Of a stretch of DNA of 64,000 bases, positions 32,438 to 44,968 are shown in pieces; positions within the stretch are counted from its first letter, which is position 1, and every line of letters begins with the position of its first letter. The notes beneath the pieces were generated by a model. It made no database searches, was not told the origin of the DNA, and saw only the letters and a program-made list of their open reading frames with translations. Source of the DNA: Heliocybe sulcata (lineage: Eukaryota; Basidiomycota; Agaricomycetes; Gloeophyllales; Gloeophyllaceae); the NCBI GenBank assembly GCA_004369045.1, contig ML213503.1:695343-759342 (forward strand), in the 5' to 3' direction. The translations under genes were made by a program, and so were the position numbers.

Positions 32438-35400
32438 ATGCCTACGAAACGCAGCCTTGAAAAGCCTTCTTCTCCGGACCCCAAGAAAGCCAAATTATCT
32501 TCAGAGAAGAAACAAAAGACCAAAGATGCTAAACCGAAAGATGCTAAGCCTCTACAACCGCGTACATCACTGTTGACAGAAGAGGTCGATTTCCCAAGAG
32601 GTGGTGGAACGACCCTGACACCCTTGGAAGTCAAAACTATTCGTGCCGAGGCGGTTAAGGAAGCGAACGAGGAGTTACTACGAGTGCGTTCAGACCTCAG
32701 GCAGCCTATGTGATGTGTGTGCTTAACCTTCCTTCAGGATGCAGCAGTGTCTAGTTCACAGACCAAAACTAAGAAGAGGAAATCTGAAGGGAAATTGAAG
32801 CAAAAGTCGAAGGAGGGGAAGAGCGCATCTATCCGACCGGAGCATCTCAATTACAAGGTATGCACCTCCCTACCTCTGTCTCTGAAGCTTTCCATCATAG
32901 TGCGTCACAGCGTATCACGCCAGGAATGAAGTTATATGGCCAAATATTTTCTGTGCAACCGCTCGCGCTCATCGTCTCCCTACCCAACCAGCTATGGGCT
33001 CACGTGCCCATAACCCAAATATCCTCTCAACTTACCAAACGCCTGGAGTCGATGGATGAAGACGAGGATATGCAAAACGCGTCAAACGAGGAGGAAGACG
33101 AGGACTCTCCGAAAGCCTCCAGTCGTGTCCCTGACATATACGAGATCTTCCGTCCCGGCCAGTACGTGCGTGGCATTGTGACTGCAGTCCACCCTGCCGG
33201 GTCTTCAGAGTCTAGTATCATGGGCCGGGCTAAGGACGAGGTGCAGAAAGCGAGTCGGAGGGTGGAGATGAGTCTCGCACCGGAGAAGGTGAACGAGGGC
33301 CTGGCAAAGGCGGACCTGAAGGCTGGTTTGGTGCGTCACAGCTTCGCATTACACTTCAGGCTTATAATTGACGGGTTCACTCAGACATTAACAGCAGCCG
33401 TAGCCAGTCTCGAAGACCACGGATACATCCTGGAGCTGGGTGTCCCAAACGTCACGGGTTTCCTCTCATACAGGGAGGCCGAGAAGGGTCCCTTCCCGGA
33501 AAACTCCAAACTACATGTCGGTCAAATCGTCGATGTCGCCGCATCTGCCATGTCTGGCAACGGTCGCACATGTACCGTCTCGGTCGACAAGAAAATATTA
33601 GTGTCTACCTCCGTAAGCTTGTTTCTCATGTATACGGCGTATGCCAACGGTCTTTGGCTGTAGGTCTCCGAAATCACCAATGTGTCCTCCATCCTCCCCG
33701 GCATGCTCGTGCAATCCCTAATTACTGCTGTCCTCCCCTCCGGCCTCAACCTCCAAGTCCTTGGCTCCTTCGAAGGAACCGTAGACGAGTACCACGTCCG
33801 CACGGGCGATATTGCAGGAACATACAAAATGGGACAGAAACTCAAGGCCAGGGTTCTGTATGATATACCCGGGACAGCGCCGCCGAGGTTTGCGCTGAGT
33901 TTGTTGCAGCATGTTGTGAAGATGGATGTGAAGCGGCCTGAAGGGAGCAAACATGATGTGCCTAGCTTGCAGGAGGCGTACCCGGTTGGCACCATATTGG
34001 AGAATGTGGAGGTGCTTAGGGTGGAAGCTGAGAGAGGCCTTATGGTCGGCGTTCAGGATGGCGTCAAGGGGTTCATTCATGTCAGCTCTTTACATTCTTC
34101 TTCCTAATGGACTGTGCTGACTCTCTCACCCTGCAGATCTCGCAAACCTCGGACGACCACGTCCCTACCCTCTCGCCTACCACCGGTCCATGGAAACTTG
34201 GCACCATCCACCGTGCGCGCGTCACCGGCCACCTGCCCCTCGACGGCCTGCTTCAGCTCTCCCTGCGTCCTTCCGTGTTGGAACAAAAGTTTCTGCAGGT
34301 TGCCGACGTGGAGGTAGGGAGCATTGTTAAGGGGAAGGTGAAGAAATTGACGGAGTCGGCGATGTTTGTGGAGATGAGCGGGAGTGTGGATGGGGTTGTG
34401 TGGCCTAATCATTATGCAGATATTGCGCTGAAGCATCCGGGGAAGAGGTTTAAGCATGGGCAGGCGATAAGATGTCGGGTGAGTTGGCCCCAATTCGAAC
34501 TCTGTGGAAGTACGCTGATTTAGCTTACGTTGGCAGGTGCTAGTGGTTGATGCGGAAAGGCAACGTGTTGTTCTGACGGCGAAGAAGACGCTGATTGACT
34601 CGGCGATGCCGATTGTGGCGAGGATGGAGGACGCAAGAGTGGGCGTTGTTACGCATGCCGTGGTCTTCAGGGTATCAGAGAAGAACCTGAATGTTGAGTT
34701 TTACAACGGTCTCAAGGCCATTGTGCCGGCTAGAGAGATCAGGTAAGTTGCAACTTTCCTTTGATGCAACCACAACTCATGTTTCTGCAGTGAGACTGCT
34801 ACTGGTAAACTTGCTGAGACCTTCCCCATTGGCAAGCCCGTCACTGTTCGCATCATCTCTGCAGACCCATCGACTCAGCGTATCGTAGCGAGCATCCGCC
34901 AAGGCGCACCTAACTACAAGTCCGCGCTCGTCGATATCAGCGGAGTGGAGATCGGTAATATTGTTCAAGGCACCGTGGCCGAGATCCACAAGGAGAACAT
35001 CATGCTCACGCTGCAGCCGACCCAAGTTCGCGCTCTCCTGTCCCTAGGGAACCTTGCAAACCGCAGGGGATTAACGGTTGCGCAGTTAAGGGTATCGCTG
35101 AAGGCTGGAGATGAAGTGGACGATTTGGTCGTTGTGTCGAGGAACCCGGAAAAGGGATTTGTGGTCGTCGCCAGCAGGCCGAAGGGGAAGGAGGCGCTGG
35201 TGACCAAAGGTGCTATCTCGCTGGATACTCTCCAAATCGGGCAACTGGTAGGAGGCCGGGTGCTGAGACATGGGATGAGGGGCGCAATCATCAAGCTGAC
35301 GAACCAGATTCATGGCAGCCTGCACCCGACGGATGCTTGTGACGACTATGATACTGGGATGCCGTACCCTGCGCCGGACTCGGTGCTGAAGGCTGCTGTG

Positions 35401-37641
35401 CTTGCGATTGATAGGGAGAAGAAGCATCTTATTCTGTCGACGAGGCAGTCAAGGTTGGATCCGGAGTCGCAGCCTGCGGTCGTGGATCCTGAGATTCAGA
35501 ACCACGAGCAGCTGAAGGTGGGGGAGACTGTCCGCGGGTTCATCAAGAGCGTTACAGACCATGGGTTGTTCGTGACTATTGGACGGAATATCGATGCTCG
35601 GGTGCAGATCAAGGAGTTGTTCGATGAAGTACGTCCTCAGTGGTCTCGCGTTCCAATGTGCATCGCTCAATGTAACTAGTTCGTCAAAGACTGGAAACCC
35701 AGGTTTGAGGCTAATCAACTGGCCAAAGGCAGGATCTTGAGGTCAGCACGCTGTTCTACTATAATGAGTTGCGCTGATTGTTTTGTAGCGTGGATGTCGA
35801 GAAGAAGAAGGTTGAAATGTCGTTCCGCTCCGGCAGCACAAGCAAGAGTAGTGCTCCTTTGATATCCTTCGATCATCTGAGTCAAGGTCAGAAGATAGAC
35901 GGTCGGGTGAAGAAGGTTGAAGACTATGGCCTGTTTGTCGAGATCGAGGGGGCTAAAATTACTGGGCTGTGCCACAAGTCGGAGGTAATATATTCTGCTT
36001 TTCCCTTATTTACGTGCTTCGAGTTGACTCATTCGATAGCTTTCGGACAACAAAGACGCCGATGTCACTCTGGCATTGCGCAGCTTCCGAGAGGGAGACC
36101 GTGTCAAAGCTGTTATCCTGTCTGTGGATTCGGAAAAGCGGAGAATATCTCTGGGTCTCAAACCGTCTTACTTCACGGAGGAAGAGCATGCAGTGCCAGA
36201 GGACGATGAAATGGGAGATGGATCGAGTCAAGTCGATGAGCCTTTGGGTGTCGTTGAGGAAGGCTCCGTACCTTCTGATTCTGAGGATGAGGAGCAAGGC
36301 ATGGGTGAGAATGACATGGATGCGTCTGAAGGAGCAGAAGAATCCGACGTCGAGGTCATGGATGTCGACACTGACGACCGACCGCGAACTTTTGGCAATG
36401 CCCTTGTCAACGAGGACAGCAATCTTGAGCATGGTGCTGACAAATCGCTACCCCCACTCAAGCTTCATGGTTTCACTTGGGAAGGGGGCGACGCAGCTTC
36501 CGACCAAGTAGGAGGATCCACTCACTCGTCTGACGAAAGCGAGGGAGAGGAGCAGAGTAACAAGAAACGGAGGCGGAGGCGGAAGGAAATCGAGCAAGAT
36601 CTGACTGCAGACCTGCAAACCAAGATGCCTGAGTCGAACGCCGATTTCGAGCGTCTCCTTCTAGGATCGCCGAACTCTTCGTACATCTGGATCCAGTACA
36701 TGTCATTCCAGTTGCGTCTCGCTGAAATTGACAAATCACGGGACATCGCTCGTCGAGCTCTTCGCACCATCAACTTCCGAGAGGAGGCTGAGAAGCTGAA
36801 CGTTTGGGTGGCCCTGCTTAATCTGGAGAACGCCTATGGGACGGATGAGACGCTTGAGAGCATGTTCAAGGAAGCTGCTCGTAGTTGCGACTCGAAGACT
36901 GTCCATCTCCGCCTCGCGGCTATTTTCGACGAGACAGGCAAACAAGAGGTAGGTATTCCTATTTTGTGTTACATCACGATCTGACAGCCCGGTTCGACAG
37001 AGAGCGGAGGAACAGTATAAGCGTACGTGCAAAAAGTTCGGCCAGAGCTCGAAAGTTTGGACGCTCTTCTGTGAGCACTATCTGAAGCGGGGCCAGCTCG
37101 AAGATGCAAGGAATCTGCTGTCGCGCAGCCTCCAGAGCTTAGAGAAGCGTAAACGTATGTTACCTATCTGCCACGTAGCGGAGTTATGTCATGCTGAATG
37201 AACTCGCAGATCTGAAGACGATATCCAAGTTTGCTCAGCTCGAGTATAAGCTGGGAAATCCCGAACGGGGAAGAACAATCTTCGAAGGCATCATCGACTC
37301 GCATCCAAAGCGGCATGATCTATGGTTAGTCTACATAGACATGGAAACCTCCCAGAGCGACATTCAGAATATCAGGTGCGTAATGTTCTTCTCTGTGACT
37401 ACAATGTTGACTAAAAAACTCTCAGAAATCTCTTCGGACGCCTCTTTGGCCAGAAAATGACGAGTCACAAAGCGAAGTGAGCTCCGGAACATAATATCTT
37501 AGTAGCTGGCGCTGATCATCATGCAGGACTTTGTTTAAGAAGTGGCTAGAGCTGGAAAGAAGAATCGGGGACGAGGAGGGGCAAGCTTTGGTGAAGCAGA
37601 AAGCTGTTGAGTGGACCCAGAGAGCAGCAGGCAATGAATAG
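32438..37641 (+). CDS. RRP5: rRNA biogenesis protein Rrp5 (S1 repeats plus HAT/TPR-like C-terminus)
   Basis: A very long multi-exon gene with fewer than 1,600 residues after splicing. Lysine-rich nucleolar-type N-terminus (MPTKRSLEKPSSPDPKKAKL), then the Rrp5-typical VDFPRGGGTTLTPLEVK. Many S1 RNA-binding modules follow: PGMKLYGQIFSVQPLALIVS, LGTIHRARVTGHLPLDGLLQ, VGSIVKGKVKKLTESAMFVE, IGNIVQGTVAEIHKENIMLT, VGETVRGFIKSVTDHGLFVT and QGQKIDGRVKKVEDYGLFVE. An acidic linker (36200-36600) leads to half-a-TPR repeats: NADFERLLLGSPNSSYIWIQ, SSKVWTLFCEHYLKRGQLED and RHDLWLVYIDMETSQSD. Rrp5 is required for both 18S and 5.8S/25S pre-rRNA processing. Order and size match yeast Rrp5. The start codon is 80 bp downstream of the hAT insertion. 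Confidence 0.92.
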
Positions 37642-37912
37642 GACGTCGAGACCGCATCTGAATCCACTTGAATAGTCACCGTTCATGCCGCTCACGTACC
37701 CTTGATCTCCTCGCACGGGTGGATGCCTTGCTAGCACAAATACCTGATATTATATGCGCATGATAAGAGCACACCATACTACTGCAATATATAATCGAAA
37801 TAATGGACCGAAAAGCAAGCGTGAGCGCGGGCAAATAATGTAGGATGCAACTGTTGACCAAAGGAATGTGGGTGACAAGATGAGGGGTATAAAATGTACA
37901 GTAATGGAAAAC

Positions 37913-40900
37913 CTATGATCGTGACCGAGTCCTTTCGTGCCCGCCTATGGGCTCCGAGTCAAAATCGCTGAGTGGTCTACGATTGCTCATAGAGCTAGCA
38001 AGCTGACGTTGCCAGTCGTCGAGCTCGTTGGAGAGGTGTTCAAATGCAAGGGCTGCTTCTGAGCTGGAACTACTGGCACGTCTGGCGGATACCCCAGAAA
38101 GAGGACGGTTTTGACCGAAGGGAGGTTGATCAACTTCCAGAAGAAGCCCAATTTTATGCGAGAGCTGCTCGTTTTCGCGTTTGAGGTCAGTATTCTCTCG
38201 GCTAAGCTGCTCAAGCAGGGTTTCATCGTTCCCGCCGCGTGCAACAACCAAGGAGCCTTGTAGCCGCTCGATTTCTTGCTCCAATTCCTCTATGCGGGCC
38301 AGTCGGTCGTCCGACTCTCGCTGGGAGGCGACAAGATTGTCTCGGAGGCGCTCGAGCTCTTGGTCTAGTGAGTCCAACCTTGACCGCAGGTCCTTGTTTT
38401 CACTAGTCAAGCGTTGCATTTGGCGCTGGGCATCCACGAGTTGGCCACGCATTGCCTCGTGTCCGTCGTCAGACGAAGACGGCGTGCTGCGTCCATTCAT
38501 TCCACGAAGCCGAGAACCCGCTTCGGAGCCACGGGCGGCGTCAAGCTCCGCTTGCAGATTAGAATTTTGGTTTTTCTGCTTCGTAAGCTCGTCCTTCATC
38601 TTGCGCATCATTTTCTCAGTCCCCCTTAATCAAAGTTAAAAACATGCTTGGTATATACGGAAGAGCTAATTATACTCACTTCACGTAGTGAACGGCAAGC
38701 TGGTAGTCTTCCTCGAGCTGCTGCAGTCGAGATTTATACCCTCTTTCAGTTTCTTCGAGGCGGCGCTCAAGGTCCTCAGCTCGGGAATCCGCCGTACTGT
38801 CAGCAGCGCGATTTGGCGGACTACGCGTTGAGCGAACCCTACTCAGCTCTGCTCTCAGTTCGTTCACCTCAGCCTCCGCATCTTGCTTCTGTCTCGACAT
38901 AAGATCCAACTCCTGCTCAGCTTGCTCATGCGAGCGAGCCGTCTCTTCCAGCTTGTTTTCGAGCTCTTCAAGACGGGAGAGACCTTCACTGTTGTCCTCC
39001 TCTGGGATAATGCCGTTCTCAGCGAGATAGTTGCGCAAAGTGCTCAAACGGATGTCCGCGTCCGCAGCATCCTTCGCCTTCTGCCTGAGTTCTGACTCCT
39101 TTCCAATGAGATCCTTCCGCAGACGCCCGCTATCCGCGAGAGCGTTCGAGAGCTGAGCACGTAGACCCACAACTTGAGCACGAAGGGCCATCCTGTCGGA
39201 CTCAATTTCGCGGGCCCGTTGGCGTTCCTGACCCAGCTGCTTCTGAGCGTCGTTGAGATGCTGCGAAGACTCCTTCAGCATGTCACGCAGTGAGTTAGTC
39301 TCCTCCTCCAATGCGCGGATCTTCTCCGCATGGCCCCGGGTCATACGGTCCTCGTCTGCCCTAAGCTCGCGATGAGAGTCCAGCAACTCTCCGATGCCAC
39401 CTGTTGTAAGCGCTCGGAACGCATCGGCCTCTTCGCGGGACCGAGCCCATGAGTTCTCGGTCTCAACTAATCGCATCCTCAGGCCTTCCACTTCGGAGGT
39501 GCGAGATTCCAGTTCGCCACGAAGGTCAACGAGATCAATCTCTAGCTGCCTGAGCTGCTCGCTCGTGCGCTGGTGCTGAGCGTCAACCTCTTCAGACCGA
39601 GTTGAGGCAGCCTCCAGAGCGGAACGAGTTTGCTCCAGCGCACGGACATGCTGGTCACGCATCTGGCTGAGCTCCTCCACCATAGACTCGAGATGAGCGC
39701 GTTCAGCCTCCTTCTGCTCCAAAGCCGACTTGTGAGTCAGTAACTGGTCAGCGTGTTCTCGACAGGTGGCTTCGAGAGCATTGGCTCTCTCGGACAGTGA
39801 GGAGTGCTCTTGCAGGGCCTTCTCACGAGACTCCTCCATCATTTCAGCACGTTTGGAAGAATCCGCTGCCCGGGCCTCCGCCTGCTCTAGTAGGGTTGTC
39901 TGTAGTGCAAGAGAATCGCCCAGCTCAGCGATCTTGCGGTCCTTTGCTGATGCCGATGCCGTCGCGCTTGACAAATGCCGCTCGAGTTCCAGAACCCTTT
40001 CCCGCTCCAGCCTAGACAACTCATGCTCCCCACTTGATTCGTAGGCAGCGAGTTTAGCCCGGTAATAAGCAGCTTCCTGGACAGCACTGGAACGTATCTT
40101 CTCAGCTTCAGACACCCGTTCAGAAGCGAAACGGGCTTGTTCAGCGAGCGCAGACTAGAGAATCATCAGAGATAGTAGAGACTCAGATAGATCAACCATT
40201 GCTCACCTGCATTTTAGCCTTAACCTGCTTGAAGTTCAAAACCATATCCGCAACCTTCTGGCCTTCCGCGTCATGAGCCGAGCCATTAATCCCAAGGTCA
40301 GCACCGTCCTTGGAGTCCATGTCCGTGTACAAGAACCCAGAGCGAGAAGCCTGCGCAAGGACGGCCTTCATCCACGCCTCGCGCTTCTTCATGGCCTCCA
40401 TCTCAGCCTCCTTGGACTTTAAATCCCTGATGAGGTCCGCAGTGATATTGCCGGTAGATGAGCCGCGCGCAACATGACCGTAACCATTCACCATCGTCGG
40501 GGATGCAGATGCTGGATTGTAGAACGCATCAGCTGGCATCTTGCTACGATCTACGTTGGGAGATGGGCTCCGCGCGGCCAAGCCGTTCTTCGCCATCGCC
40601 ACGCTGGCCATGCTCACAGGCTGCTGGGTTGCGTAAGGATCAGCTTGACCCATCGGTGAGATGGCTCGGCTGGGCTGGTTAGTAGGACTCTTCGTGCGTG
40701 CCTGGACTTGCTCGGGCGATGCAGCTCGCTCCCGAGGAACCGACTCAGCAGTACCAGCATCATGACCATCATCAGTTGCCACTTCCTGATCATCCCTTGT
40801 CGGGCGCACCGGTGCCTTGCCCTTCGCACTGCTTGGGAAGGGCGGCTGGGCCTGACCATTCATTGGCTTCACAGGAGGCCGACCATTGGGTGGGGACATT

Positions 40901-42842
40901 GCGCGACGCAGCTCCTCGCTCGAGTCCTGCCCTTGAACCGAGGGCGACATCGACCGGCCATTGATCACGGAGCCGGGCTGCGGCGATGAAGACAGGGGAA
41001 CCTGTGGTCCTCCGATGGACGATTTCCTTGCAGGTCCTCCAGGCCCCGCAGCCCCTCCATTTGCAGGCGGAGCTTTGCTGCTAGGGTCAGGATATTTGAT
41101 GTGTTCTAAGATACTTGTGAGTCGAACTGCATACAAGTAAAACCTGCCACGCACTTGTATCCAGAACATGAATCAGAGTCGAGTCCTCCGGCTTTGACGG
41201 CGCATACGACTCTCCTCCCAGCACAAACACTCTCGCACCCATCGCCGCCATAGCATGCCCCGACCGTCCACTCGGCGACGGACCCATGTTTTGGAACATG
41301 AACCACCGACTATCTACAAACCAACCGTCAATCGCTAACCAAGTCACAAGACCTGCCAACTCACTCGTGATCTTGAACGCAGCCAAATCACCCAGATCTT
41401 TGCCATCAACACCCCTCCCTCCAAATATGTACATCACGTCGTCTACCAGCGCCGCGGCGTGCCCTTCCCGAGGAGCCGGCGTGTAGCCAATACATTGAAG
41501 TTCAGTCCACTTGCGCGTGGCGAGATTGAACTCCCAGGTATCATTGTAGTGGTACTGGCCGTCGGTACCTCCGAAGCTGAAATTGATTGAGACTTTGATA
41601 AGCAATGGCACTTATGGTATAGGAGCTGAGATGTCACGAACACTATTACACGATCACCGTGTGTTATACATACATGGCCCGTCCGGTGGGCTGGTTTGGG
41701 TCCGGATGAAGGTTCGAAGAGTTCCCAAGTAGCTTTTGATCGCACTGTAGATAGTGTGACTGAGAGTATCTGATAGAGGCTGACTGACTCCACTTACATG
41801 AATTCAAATCGAAAGCCCAGAGGTCGTTCAAAAATTGGCCGTCGACTTGGCCCCCGAAGACGAAGAATTTGGAACCCACCATGGTCACAGCATGACCATA
41901 CCGGCCTACAGGACTCGGGCCCTGCACGCCGACTCGCGTCCACTCTCTTGACACTGCTGTGAGAGTGAGCACTCGTCCCAGCCCAGCAGCGACCGAAACA
42001 CACCAAGATTCAACAAATACAACCCATCATCCAACTTATCACTCGGGCGCGCCTTGCTGTCTGTCTTCGTGTCCCCTCCCCACACAATCAACACATTACT
42101 AACCAGCGCACTCGCATGGCCCACCCGCGGGCTCGGGATCTCGCCGCCCGTCTGAAGTAAGGTCGCGGACAGATCCCGCGCATTGAAGAGATACAGGTCG
42201 TTGCGCACCGTCTCGCGGACAAGCCCGCCAAAGAGGTAGAGTTCCCCAGTATTGGTGGGGGTCATCGGCATGGCATGGCCATAGCGCGGAAAGGGCGAGG
42301 GGGAGGGCGACGTCGGCGGCGCGACGCCGGGTTTGGGGAGCACCTGCGGCGGGGGGAGGGTCAGGCGGCGCTGCGACCACGGCCATGCCGGTCGGGGTCC
42401 CGACGAGCCCTGTCCTTGTTGTGAAGGTTGTTGTGACTGCGACTGTGGAGGTTGTGTTTGCAATTGCGATTGCGAGGGACCAGGGCCAGGTGCAGGATTC
42501 TGACGTGGTGCTTGCTGTGGGTAGACGACGCCATTGGGCTGCTGTTGCTGTGTTTGCGCGCTATACGTGAGGAGCACCGACAAGTTGCGCGAGGGCGGGC
42601 GTTTCGCGAAGAGGACGGCATCATCGTTAGCATCGGGGAGTCCCTAAATGTCTCGTTATCATCCAAGGAACCCAGACTCACGAATCAAGCATGTCTCTCG
42701 CCTGCTGCTGCTGCTGTTGCCCGCTCATGTCTTTCTGGCCCTGACTCACCTGCGCGAGCGCGGCGCTCGGCGCCTGGGAGACGGTGACATTCTGCGGGAG
42801 CGTGCCCTGGCTGGGGTGCTTCTTCCTAGAGAAGAAGGACAT
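37913..42842 (-). CDS. Kelch-repeat and coiled-coil cell-end marker (Tea1/KelA-like)
   Basis: Start ATG at 42842 ([20 protein letters not shown]). After a Gln-rich linker come about six kelch blades: [100 protein letters not shown] and [21 protein letters not shown] disordered Pro/Ser region (40450-41100) follows, then long coiled coils over roughly 38700-40390 and 37950-38630 ([40 protein letters not shown]). This domain order matches fission yeast Tea1 and Aspergillus KelA, which ride microtubule plus ends and mark growth sites. Total length is roughly 1,450-1,500 residues. Several 50-60 nt introns interrupt the kelch part. A generic Acyl-CoA-binding-kelch protein is excluded by the long coiled coil. 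Confidence 0.85.
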
Positions 42843-44968
42843 CCTTCTCGGGCGGGCGAGGAAAGACGGTATGGCTGGCGGACGTGGTGGGCGGAATGGG
42901 ATTATACAGATACAGCCTCGAAGGCGGGTAGAAGGAAGTGAAGGAGAGGTAAAGTAAAGGGTAAGAAGCAGGTAACAGGCCCTGCCTGCAGTTGCAGTGG
43001 ATGAGAACTCGGGCGGCTACGTCGTGGCCTGCAACTTTCCGGCTGATGGCCTCTATTAGTTTGTTGCTATTTACCAACCCCCTCCAATTGCCGGCCACAC
43101 CCCTCCTCGTCTACACTACTATTCTCGCTTGTCAAATGCACTCTACCGGCGTTTCTCCTGCGCCTGCACTGCTACATACAATGCACACCAATGACCCGTG
43201 TTCATAAGCATTGCATAACTCCATGCTTCCTGTCAATAGAGCCACCGAAGTGTGCTCTCCAGCACCCGTTAATCCTCGCAATTGCCATAACGACCTGCTG
43301 TTGCCATAGGAGGAAGGGGCCCGGTCATCACTAAGTAACTCTTCGATAATTATGCGACAGCCCGGCACGCATCCCGTCCTTCGAGCTCTTTCCTCAATAT
43401 CTTAGCCGTATTTCGAGTGCGCTTAGGAAACTCACCATTTATACACGCGCGGAGAACGCGGCCGAGCCCGAATTCGTATCTTTCTTGTTGCCTGACGGTG
43501 CTGGGTCTATGGACTGCTCTATCTACCAGAGACCGCGTGGAATTGAATTCATCTCTTGCATTGCTCAAGGCACTGCTCGGAGGCACATCTGTCATGCTAG
43601 GCTTGTAGTTGATCATCTACGCTGAATGCTCCGACGGTACCCAACGAGCGAACAATCCGTGATCTCCGTCCCATGCTTACAGAGCTATGTCTTCTCCGCA
43701 TGTCCATGGACTATCCGTTCCTGTCTATCCAGGCCTTCAACCAATCTTCCTGACTATAAATTCCTCGCCGCACTGCTCGGATCCTTACCAAGGGCATGTC
43801 CTTGTGTCCTTTTAGGCTTCAGAGCTGGTGAGCATGCCCATATACCGCCACATCCCGGCATATGACAGGAAGGTTTGTCATATCAACCCCAATACACCCA
43901 CGTTATCGCACTTCCGTACGGCGGTTTCGGCGACATCTGTCAGGCCGTGATACTCCGGTCGAGATCAGGGATGGATGGCAGACGGGCGTTCGAACAGTGC
44001 CATGTTTAGTGAGAATGAGCGCGAGAGGGGGGACATGGGGAAACTCTATAGCTTTGTCAGTCATGAGATCCGCGATCGTGGTGACCAACTGATCGTGATG
44101 CTATCTTTCTGTGGATGATTGCAGTGAACTTTGCATTACAGGGACGGCGTGAATAGAGGATACGTGTGCATACGACGGAAGACAAGGAAGATATGCCATA
44201 TTGAGCCCAATACACGCATGTCGTCTCCAGCGCTTGGACTTCCGTACTGTGGTATCGGTAATATCCTGACAGGCCGTGATATCCGTTAGTTTCCAGAGCC
44301 AGACTGGTGCCCAACTCTGATATTGGTGATATCTTGCTGAGATGATTGCGGTGGCGATGGAGTTCTGTACTACGTGAACGGCGTGCACTAAGCGTCCGGC
44401 TGATAGATGTGATGTTCTGCATGATTTAATGCTGTTGGAGAGTGTATACCCAGAGAGATAGTCACCACTAGATATCCGTCATTCATTCCAGGTTATCACG
44501 TCTCCGAGCTCTTCAGTATCATGGTCGCGTGTGCGATGCGCCATTAGACGATCACGGTTGGGGAAGAGACGGAAGCAGTCTAAAGCTGGCCTGAGTTTCA
44601 ACGCGACAGTCCAGAGAGCAAGGAGCCACTCACCATCAAAAGCACATATAAAGATCGGCGTCCTGTGCTGCCAGTTCATGTGAACGCTCTCAAGAAACGG
44701 CCGAGAACGTACTCTGCGGGTGTCGTGACTCTGCCTACGGCTTTTGCCAGCTGCTCGGGTGTCGTCTCAACTATGCCACCTTAGTCCTGCTTCAGCGCCC
44801 CAGTTATATCACACTACGAACCATCTTGCAGCGCAGGGGCCGAGGGCAACACAGAAGGCAAGGTCGGGTGGCTCATGCAGAATGCGGGGAAAGAGCGCTG
44901 TGACGGTGACGTCACAACATATCCTGTCTCTAAAGTTGACGCGTTGACGAGGAACGAATGGCGTCGGC
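42843..44968. other. Gene-poor divergent intergenic region with a decayed duplication
   Basis: About 2.1 kb between the Tea1-like gene (minus) and the lipase (plus). Only short unsupported frames are seen. Two diverged copies of a segment lie at 43864-43957 and 44181-44285. Confidence 0.55.
43864..44396. repeat. Degenerate tandem duplication, unit about 240-320 bp
   Basis: The segment 43864-43957 aligns with 44181-44285: shared blocks include CCCAATACAC, ACTTCCGTAC and CAGGCCGTGATA in the same order. A second pair, about 44095-44155 and 44333-44396, shares GATGATTGC and CGGCGTG in order. Small gaps and many substitutions show age. No coding frame runs through either copy. Confidence 0.5.
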
